31,234 nt of DNA from an uncultured Bacteroidales bacterium (GTDB taxonomy: Bacteria > Bacteroidota > Bacteroidia > Bacteroidales > Muribaculaceae). Below the pieces are notes generated by a model that had not been told where the DNA came from, did no database searches, and saw only the letters and a list, made by a program, of their open reading frames with translations. The stretch lies in contig CASBHZ010000033.1 in NCBI GenBank assembly GCA_949123685.1, positions 1 through 31,234 of the forward strand, read 5' to 3'. This document shows, in pieces, positions 7,581 through 15,200 of this stretch; position 1 is the first letter of the stretch, and every line of letters begins with the position of its first letter. Position numbers and translations under genes: made by a program.

Positions 7581-10382
7581 ATGCTTAAAATCTACTTACT
7601 AACCGCAATCGCGATCGTTGCCTCCCTTTTCGGCATTAACGCCCAGGTCGTGACCTCAGATCCTACACCCTTGCAGGAAGACTCGCAAAATGTTGTGATC
7701 TATTTCCATGCGGACCAAGGCAACAAAGGTCTCATCAACCAACCCGCCTCTGCCGGATTATATGCCCACACCGGCGTATCCATAGTTGGCAAAGACGGTA
7801 AAATTTCAGACTGGCAATACGTGCCTGCCGACTGGAGCACAAACCTGCCAAAATGCAAACTCGAATATGTGTCATCGAACCTTTGGAAACTGAACATCGG
7901 CGACATCCGCACATTCTACGGCGTTCCGGCAGACATAAAGATCACAAAATTATGCTTTGTATTCCGAGGAGCAAACGGGAAACCGGAAGGTAAAGACGTT
8001 GGAAACGCGGATATATTCATTCCCGTTTCCGACAAAGGATTCCAGATTGCATTCACGTCATCGGTTGCCGAAGGCATAGTATCGGAAAATACAGGCATCG
8101 TCAACTTCACCGTGTCTTCAACCAAAGCTGCGGATCTCTCCATATCAGTGAACGGATCCCTGATCAAGACAGCTTCAGCAACAAAAACACTGAGCACATC
8201 CTACAAATTTCCGGGCGTAGGAGACTACACCATAACGGCAGAAGCCAATGACGGCTCCGAAACCAAAAACGAGACATTATCTTTCTGTTGGGCTGAAGCT
8301 TCAAAACCGGAAACATCTGCCGAGATCCCGGAAATGGGAGCGACACGTAACGACGATGGCTCGGTGACATTCTGCATAGCCGCCCCGGGGAAACAGAACG
8401 CAATGATAGTCGGGAGCTGGAACGATTATAAAACCTCCGGATCGCAGGTCATGAACTATGTTGATCAGCAGATTGACGGAGGCACATTCAGGTTCTTCAC
8501 AATCACCCTTCCCGAAAATTTGGTTCCACGCAACACCCCCGTGATATATTATTACATTATTGACAACAACATTAAGGTTGGCGATCCATATGCCCGTCTC
8601 GTCCTTGACCCTTATAATGATAAATACATATCGCCTGACGTATATCCCGATCTGCCTCAATATCCGGAAAGTAAAGTAAGCGGCACTCCTGTCGCATTAT
8701 TTGCCGACAACCTTACGGATTATGACTGGACAGTATCTGACTTTGCAGCCCCCGACAAAACGGACCTCATTATATATGAATTGCTTATCCGTGATTTTAC
8801 AGGCACTGAAGGGAAAGCTGATGGAAACGGCACTATACGGGGTGCCATAGAGAAAATACCTTATTTGAAATCTCTCGGAATAAATGCTGTAGAACTTCTT
8901 CCGATAAATGAGTTTAACGGAAACATTTCTTGGGGATATAATCCAAACTTCTATTTTGCCATTGACAAGGCATACGGAACACCACAGGATTATAAAGAAT
9001 TTATCGACAAATGTCACGCTGAAGGAATAGCTGTCATTCTGGACATGGTTTTCAATCAGTCCGACGGTTTGCATCCATGGTACATGATGTACACGCCCGA
9101 AGAAAATCCGTTTTACAACCTGAACGCCCCACATTACTACAGCGTGCTCAACGATTGGAATCAAGGATATCCTCTGGTGGAGCGCCAATGGAAAGACGTG
9201 CTACGCTATTGGCTAAAGGAATATAAGATAGATGGCTTCCGCTTTGACCTTGTAAAGGGACTCGGAGATAATAATTCATATGCTAATTCAGGATCCGCCG
9301 CAACAGATGCTTTCAACCAGAGCCGCATCGACCGCATGAAACGCCTGCATCAATATATGAAAGAGATAAATCCCGATGCCTATTTCATCAATGAAAACCT
9401 TGCAGGCGCAGCGGAAGAGAATAAGATGGCAGCCGACGGAGAACTGAACTGGGCAAACATAAATAATGCCGGATGCCAATTCGCAATGGGTTACTCGTCG
9501 GAATCCAACCTGAACCGCATGTGGGCACTTCAAGACAACCGCACCGCTGGCTCTACTGTATCATATCTTGAAAGCCACGACGAGCAGCGTCTTGCATATA
9601 AACAGGCAACATATGGGGCTGAGGGAATTAAAAACAATACCCTGACAAGCTGCCAGAGACTCGGATCAGCAGCGGCACAGATGCTTCTTGTGCCCGGAAG
9701 CCATATGATATGGCAGTTCTCGGAAATGGGTAACGCTCAGAATACCAAGACTTCCAGCGGTAAGAACGACACAGATCCCAAAATAGTGAACTGGTCGCTT
9801 CTTGATAAACCGGATAATAAAGCCCTGTTCGAATCATATCAGCAGCTTATATCATTACGCCTTGCAAACAAGGAGCTGTTCACGTCTGAAGCCGGAATAG
9901 ATTTCACGATGCAATGCAATATATCCAACTGGGCGAAAGGGCGCATAATAACAGCGAGAAATGAAAACAAGGAACTGTATTGCGCAATAAATCCTAACGT
10001 TACAGGTTCGATAGACGTAACAATACCTTTCCGCACAAAAGACAACTCTGCTTATGAGATATATTCCCAAAGCCATGAATGCTCAGGATCATTCGATGCC
10101 ACAGCCGGGATAATCACGGTTCCTGCCAACTGCTATGTTGTGGTATGCTCAAAAGATGTTAGCGGTGTGGAAAACCTTGTGTCAACTCCTGACAGCACCA
10201 TATCCGTCACAAGCGGATACGGAACCTTGACCATCCGTAACGCATCATCCCGAACTTCCATTCTTGATATAACAGGTAGAAATGTCGCCATTTCTGATGA
10301 ATCAGATTTCACAATTTCACTACCTTCGGGCATATATCTGGTCAAATCCGGAAAGAACACCTCAAAAGTGCTCGTAAAATAA
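7581..10382 (+). CDS. Secreted GH13 alpha-amylase-family glycoside hydrolase
   Basis: The 933-residue exported enzyme probably cleaves alpha-glucans such as starch or pullulan at the cell surface. Residues 1-21 are a signal peptide (ends INAQ). Two beta-sandwich regions follow, the second (about 250-360) with a CBM48/E-set look (CIAAPGKQNAMIVGSWNDY). The GH13 barrel (about 390-770) shows region I DMVFNQ (488-493), region II GFRFDL with nucleophile D556, region III INENL with acid/base E605, and region IV ESHDEQ with D667. The C-terminal 70 residues (SISVTSGYGTLTIRN to LVKSGKNTSKVLVK) resemble a surface-sorting tail (type IX secretion-like). Region I has Gln493 where family members usually have His. 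The exact substrate is not determined. Confidence 0.9.
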   Translation: MLKIYLLTAIAIVASLFGINAQVVTSDPTPLQEDSQNVVIYFHADQGNKGLINQPASAGLYAHTGVSIVGKDGKISDWQYVPADWSTNLPKCKLEYVSSNLWKLNIGDIRTFYGVPADIKITKLCFVFRGANGKPEGKDVGNADIFIPVSDKGFQIAFTSSVAEGIVSENTGIVNFTVSSTKAADLSISVNGSLIKTASATKTLSTSYKFPGVGDYTITAEANDGSETKNETLSFCWAEASKPETSAEIPEMGATRNDDGSVTFCIAAPGKQNAMIVGSWNDYKTSGSQVMNYVDQQIDGGTFRFFTITLPENLVPRNTPVIYYYIIDNNIKVGDPYARLVLDPYNDKYISPDVYPDLPQYPESKVSGTPVALFADNLTDYDWTVSDFAAPDKTDLIIYELLIRDFTGTEGKADGNGTIRGAIEKIPYLKSLGINAVELLPINEFNGNISWGYNPNFYFAIDKAYGTPQDYKEFIDKCHAEGIAVILDMVFNQSDGLHPWYMMYTPEENPFYNLNAPHYYSVLNDWNQGYPLVERQWKDVLRYWLKEYKIDGFRFDLVKGLGDNNSYANSGSAATDAFNQSRIDRMKRLHQYMKEINPDAYFINENLAGAAEENKMAADGELNWANINNAGCQFAMGYSSESNLNRMWALQDNRTAGSTVSYLESHDEQRLAYKQATYGAEGIKNNTLTSCQRLGSAAAQMLLVPGSHMIWQFSEMGNAQNTKTSSGKNDTDPKIVNWSLLDKPDNKALFESYQQLISLRLANKELFTSEAGIDFTMQCNISNWAKGRIITARNENKELYCAINPNVTGSIDVTIPFRTKDNSAYEIYSQSHECSGSFDATAGIITVPANCYVVVCSKDVSGVENLVSTPDSTISVTSGYGTLTIRNASSRTSILDITGRNVAISDESDFTISLPSGIYLVKSGKNTSKVLVK

Positions 10383-10389
10383 TGCATGA

Positions 10390-10409
10390 TTAACAATTGC
10401 AATTGTTAA
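10390..10409. repeat. 20-bp perfect palindrome downstream of the amylase gene
   Basis: The sequence TTAACAATTGCAATTGTTAA is self-complementary and starts 8 nt after the amylase stop. It is AT-rich, so a poor terminator, and could equally be a dimeric regulator site. The AT-rich stretch from here to about 10480 holds nothing else recognisable. Confidence 0.55.
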
Positions 10410-10484
10410 ATTCTGCAATTATTTTAAGTTAAAAATGTTAAAATTTACAATTCTTAAGCAAAAACATTAAAAAAAATGAAGTTT

Positions 10485-10517
10485 TTTGCTTTGTAAACGA
10501 AATTTATATTAACTTTG
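10485..10517 (+). promoter_or_regulatory. Promoter of the small lipoprotein gene
   Basis: A -33 TTTG (10485-10488) and a consensus -7 TAACTTTG (10510-10517) are separated by 21 nt, which matches the Bacteroidetes sigma-ABfr promoter layout closely. Transcription would start near 10524, giving a leader of about 45 nt that is AT-rich, as expected for strong translation in this phylum. Confidence 0.8.
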
Positions 10518-10569
10518 CATCGTTTTTGATAGCAAAGAATATTGTTTTATTATTTTAAATTTTAAAGAG

Positions 10570-10782
10570 ATGAAAAAATTAGTTTTCTCGCTTGCTGTTC
10601 TTTTCAGCGTAGCTATGGTTTCTTGCGGTGGTAACAAAACTACAGATGCTGCTGCTGACTCTGACACAATGGTAGTTGTAGAAGAGACTGTTGAGGTTGT
10701 AGCTGACTCTAACGACACAACTGTAGCTGCTGAGGCTGCTGTTGAGACTGTTGAGGCTCCCGCTGCTGACTCTGCAAAATAA
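10570..10782 (+). CDS. Small acidic Ala/Val/Glu-rich lipoprotein
   Basis: The 70-residue protein has a SPII signal peptide ending in the lipobox MVSC, with the lipidated cysteine at C19. The mature part of about 52 residues is a low-complexity mix of Ala, Val, Glu, Thr and Asp with recurring motifs (ADSDT, ADSND, ETVEVVA, ETVEAPA). It has no aromatic residue and no basic residue beyond the first few and the last. It is probably a lipoprotein anchored in a membrane and largely extended. The gene is a monocistronic unit with its own near-consensus promoter and terminator. It uses a narrow codon set (GCT, GTA, GTT, GAC), unlike neighbours, which suggests high expression. No function is recognised. 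Confidence 0.8.
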   Translation: MKKLVFSLAVLFSVAMVSCGGNKTTDAAADSDTMVVVEETVEVVADSNDTTVAAEAAVETVEAPAADSAK

Positions 10783-10819
10783 TTTTGCACCAATACAGCA
10801 AGACGAAAGTCAAAGATTA

Positions 10820-10860
10820 GAATCGGTGATTCCCTTCGGGAATTGCCGATTCCTTTTTTT
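10820..10860 (+). terminator. Rho-independent terminator of the small lipoprotein gene
   Basis: A 15-bp stem (10820-10834 with 10838-10852, two G-U type positions), capped by TTC, is followed by a T-rich run at 10854-10860. It lies 38 nt after the stop codon. Confidence 0.9.
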
Positions 10861-11039
10861 ACAACCGCAGCCCAGTCTTGACCTATTCGCAAACGAAGTT
10901 GCATAAAAGGCTATGCGACTTCCAAAATATTGGAAGATCTATGATAAAGAGAACATTTATTATCGGTTTTTAGTAAAAGTTTAAATCACTTCTTAATGTT
11001 ATAAGTTTAATTTGATTACCTACTTATCTATTTTTTTCG

Positions 11040-11047
11040 TAACTTTG
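11040..11047 (+). promoter_or_regulatory. Probable -7 element upstream of the coiled-coil gene
   Basis: TAACTTTG is a perfect match to the Bacteroidetes -7 consensus, 28 nt before the ATG at 11076. The nearest TTTG (11011-11014) lies 25 nt upstream, longer than the usual spacing, so the -33 contact is uncertain. The stretch 10861-11039 otherwise holds only a small 7-bp hairpin at 10919-10936. Confidence 0.6.
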
Positions 11048-11075
11048 CCAAAAGTTTAGAGTAAAGACGCAATAT

Positions 11076-12011
11076 ATGGACATGAACACAAATCAGAAGA
11101 AACTTCTAACAGCCGGCATAGCCGTGCTCGCCTGTTTTGTCGCCCTTATAATATGGCTTATAGTTGCCAATTCGCGAAACACGGCTGCCGTAAACAAGGC
11201 GGAAGCCCGAGCCGACAGCCTTGCCATTGCCAACGATCAACTTGTGCTCACAAACGAATTTAACCAACTTAGCGCGGACTTCAACCAATATGAGGGACAA
11301 CAGATATATCTGAAAAATGACTCCCTCGTGCATAAGTATAACGAAGCCCGCATGAAAGTGGAAGGTCTCATTCAGGAACTTAACGACGAGAAGAGCAAAA
11401 ACGCCAAGAACATGGCTGCCTCCCGTGCAAAAATCAAACAGCTCGAGGGTGAGATAGCCACCCTCAAGAATATCGTGCGCCATTATCTTGAAGAGATCAA
11501 ACGCCTTGGCGAAGAAAATGAAGGACTTAAACAGGAGATCCAACAGGTTCAACAGAAAAACGAACAACTATCTTCTCAATATACCGCCGCAACCAAGAGC
11601 AACGCAGAACTATCTCAAACTGTGCAGCTTGCAAAGAAACTTAATATCACTGGAGTTTCATTCAAGGCATATAACAAAAAAGGTAAAATAGAAAAAAATA
11701 TTACCAAAGCCCGGCAACTTGGTGTGCATTTCACTGTAAGCCCCAACAACACTACCGCCCCCGGCATGAAGGATTTCTATATAAGGATTCTTTCTCCCGA
11801 AGGCACGCTGTTAGGCGGAGGTCCGTCATTCCAACTTGACGGTTCAACAATTTCGTCAACCTCCCATCGCAAAGTGGAATATGCCAACGAAGAGCTATCC
11901 GTAGCGGTATATTGGGACGTAAATACCACTCTAACCCCCGGAGATTACACCGTGGAGGTCTTCTGCGACGGTTACCGACTCGCTTCACGTCATTTCACAA
12001 TGAAGAAATAA
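11076..12011 (+). CDS. Membrane-anchored coiled-coil protein of unknown function
   Basis: The 311-residue protein begins with a short cytoplasmic stretch and one membrane helix (about 10-30, LLTAGIAVLACFVALIIWLI). A long heptad-like coiled coil follows (about 36-185, rich in E, K, Q, L). The C-terminal globular, beta-rich domain (about 190-311) contains ITGVSFKAYNKKGK, FYIRILSPEGTLLGGG and LTPGDYTVEVFCDGYRLA. The topology predicts a periplasmic coiled coil carrying the C-terminal domain. Bacteroidales encode many proteins of this shape with no assigned role. ATG 11076 is used; ATG 11082 would remove two residues. It stands alone between its promoter and a strong hairpin. Confidence 0.8.
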   Translation: MDMNTNQKKLLTAGIAVLACFVALIIWLIVANSRNTAAVNKAEARADSLAIANDQLVLTNEFNQLSADFNQYEGQQIYLKNDSLVHKYNEARMKVEGLIQELNDEKSKNAKNMAASRAKIKQLEGEIATLKNIVRHYLEEIKRLGEENEGLKQEIQQVQQKNEQLSSQYTAATKSNAELSQTVQLAKKLNITGVSFKAYNKKGKIEKNITKARQLGVHFTVSPNNTTAPGMKDFYIRILSPEGTLLGGGPSFQLDGSTISSTSHRKVEYANEELSVAVYWDVNTTLTPGDYTVEVFCDGYRLASRHFTMKK

Positions 12012-12060
12012 TGAAGAGACCGACTCAAAATGAGCCCGGATAAACTCTGATTAAATATAA

Positions 12061-12103
12061 ACGTCTTTAGAGAGTGCGCCAATGGCGCACTCTCTAAAGA
12101 TGT
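12061..12103 (+). terminator. Strong hairpin downstream of the coiled-coil gene
   Basis: A perfect 17-bp stem (12064-12080 with 12084-12100) with loop AAT can be extended by three further pairs including one G-U. It lies 50 nt after the stop codon. No T-run follows. Instead a 16-bp AT-rich palindrome, GTATTTACGTAAATAC (12102-12117), adjoins it. A terminator or mRNA-stabilising role is likely. Confidence 0.65.
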
Positions 12104-12165
12104 ATTTACGTAAATACAATAAATTAAAACAATTAATAACAATCCTTACTAAAAATTTTATCACA

Positions 12166-12194
12166 GAACAAGTTCTGACATATTGAGCTTGTTC
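12166..12194 (+). promoter_or_regulatory. Inverted repeat just before the C10 protease start
   Basis: GAACAAG (12166-12172) and CTTGTTC (12188-12194) form 7-bp arms around a 15-nt centre, ending 11 nt before the ATG at 12206. Its position in the 5' leader could make it an operator or a translation-affecting hairpin. No consensus -7 element is clear in 12104-12165. Confidence 0.35.
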
Positions 12195-12205
12195 ACAATT
12201 AAGTT

Positions 12206-15200
12206 ATGTTTATGCATTCCTTAAAACTGTTAGTTTTATCTGTGTGCGTAATGTTCTCTGTTCATGGAGCATTAGCAGCGTCACTCGGTGAAAACCAGGC
12301 TCGACGCATCGCAGCTGATTTCTTCGCGGCAGGAGGCTGCGAACGGCTTTCAAAAGAGTCTGCACTCGAACTGGCGCAGACATCCGTAAATAGCGCAGGC
12401 GAGTGCGCTTATTATGTATTTAACGCCAAAGATGGGCAAGGTTTCATTATTGTCAGTGCCAATGACAACATCGAGCCTGTTATTGCCTATGCATATGACG
12501 GCTCGTTCGAAGGAAATTCAGTGCCTGAAGCTACGGCATCCGTACTTCTGAACGTAAAGAAACACATCGCTTCCGCAAAGGTTGCCTCTCCGCGACGCAA
12601 GACAGCTGCAACGACAGCTGCGGTGTCTGGCAACAAATTGCTTAACACTGCCACATGGAGCCAGGAAGCCCCGTTCAACAACCTGATACCCAATCGCCGT
12701 CTCACTGGATGTGTCGGTGTGGCAATGGCTATAATCATGCGCCATCATGCTTATCCGGAGAAGGGCAAAGGTTCTATCGGCAATGTAAATTTCGATGCAA
12801 CCTATGACTGGACAAACATGAGAACCGATAATTACCGCAATGGATATACAGCCGTGCAGGCACAGGCAGTAGCAACATTGGTTTCTCATGCGGCGCAATC
12901 AATCCTCACAGACTTCGGCATGTCAAGTTCAAGTGCATTTGAAGTCCGCGTGCCTTCCGCTCTTATAAACCATTTCGGATATGACCCGGGAGTCTCATAT
13001 AAGAAACGCGCAGAAATGGACAAAGCTTCATGGGATGCGCTCATCGCGTCTGAAATTGAGGCGGGACGTCCTGTGCTTTATAGTGGACAAGATGTGTCAG
13101 TAGGACACGCGTTCGTATGCGACGGCTATGAGACTCGTGGTTCTGAGACTTATTTCCATATAAACTGGGGATGGGGAGGCACCGCCAACGCATATTTCGC
13201 GTCAGATGCCCTCAACCCCAGTGTAAGCCGCGATTATCATTTCAATGACCAGACAACCATTGTCTATAATATCAAACCTGCGGCAATGGCAGGAGCATGG
13301 TCTCCCATACACCTCACAAGCGACGGCAGCCAGATCGGTATGACATCAGACATTACCGACATGTCGGCAGGAACATCCTTCACGGTTCGCGCCGGAGCAT
13401 TGAAAAATATCTCCAACGATAACTTCACCGGCTCTATCGCCATTGCCATTTATGACGGAGCGGGGGCATTCAAATCTCTTGTCAGCGATCCCCGTGGTTT
13501 CAATCTCCCTTCGTTGCAAATAAATCAGTACACCGACTTCACTTGCAACGTGCCTGCGGCATCAAACGTTGTGAAAGGGGATGTCGTGAGACTTGTAACC
13601 AAAGCTAACGGCACAGACAACTGGCTGCCTGTGGCGGGAGATCTTCTCGTAGCAGGAGAGATTCCGGCAATCGGCAACGAGATACCATATTTCGCGGTGC
13701 AGATGCCGACGGCTGTTGAAGGTGCAGTGATATCAGCACCAACAGGCAACAAGGTTATAAAGGGACGTGATTTCTCTTTCAACGTGACTTCTCAGTCTTC
13801 CGACAAGGTCATTACGGTAAAAGCAAACGGCTTTATTCTCACCCCAAACACTGCAGGAAACTATGTTATACGCAATGTCAACTCTGACCAGAAAGTCAGC
13901 GTGACTGTGCAGAACGCGGCAGACGTCATATCCAAACGCAATGTATGGGTAACGGCAGGTAACCTCTCCAATCTCATAAACGACACCGATGCCGGAACAA
14001 TCAAAGACCTTACTATCTATGGAACGATAGACGCTACCGACTTCACATTCATTCGTGAACGCATGAAGCTAACACGTCTTGACATATCCAGTGCCCGCAT
14101 TCTCGCCAACGGAAGCAATCCCGCAAATGCCATCCCGGCAAAAGCCTTCTATTGGTACGGATCTCTTCAGGAGGTCGTGCTCCCTTCAAACCTCACCACT
14201 CTAAAAAGCGGATGTTTCACAGGCACAGGGCTGAAATCTGTTGAAATTCCGGCATCTGTCGGTACATGGGAATACAATGTGTTCCTTGGTTGCGAATCGC
14301 TCAGGGAGGTTATATCTCGCCGCACTTCTCCGGCTTGGATAAACTGGTGTGTTTTCAACGGCTCGCCAAGAACGAAACTGATCGTGCCGGTAGGTAGCAA
14401 AGCTGCATACTCGGCTAAAGAGTATTGGAAAGATTTCAAGGAAATCATTGAGCAGAATCCTGTTCCGGCAAGCTCATATTCCATCGACATCCAAGAAATA
14501 CCGGGTGTAAAGATAACCGCAGAAACAGAGGATACGGAAGTAGCTCCGGGATCATCATACAAGTTTAAAGTGGAAACGGATGATTCTTTCGGCGACGCCA
14601 CAATGGAGGTATATGCAAACAGCACCCGTCTCAATGCTGACGCATCGGGATATTACACGGCTGTGATCAATTCCAATACGCTCCTTCACACCAATTTCAA
14701 ATATCCTGAAGCAGTCTCAGACAGACCTTCAACTTGGAAAATAACCGGTGCTAACAACGGTGCAGGACTTGTGACTGACGTTATAAATGTAGCACCCGGC
14801 AAGACATTCTCCATGCGTGTGAACGCACTCGCGATCCCGGCTAACGACGCAGCGATGTTCTATGCCGCTGTTCTCACCGACAGCAAGGGAGCTATTAAAG
14901 AATTTATTTCACCCGTAATAACAAACAGCAGCGACAACCACGGCAACCTCCCCTGCACATTCTCATGTCAGGTTAAAGAAGCATCCGTGCGTGAAGGAAA
15001 CCTTATCCGCATAGTGACTTCATACAACAAAAAGAACTGGTATCTGGTGGATGCCGAATCTGAAACCGTCTGCGACCGTCTCAAGGCTGTAGGCAATGAG
15101 GTCAAATACCATAACGTGACAATGCCTGAATCTATTGAAGGAGCAACCATCACCGGCAACGTTACCCAGGTGGTGCATGGCATGCCCCTCAATATAACGG

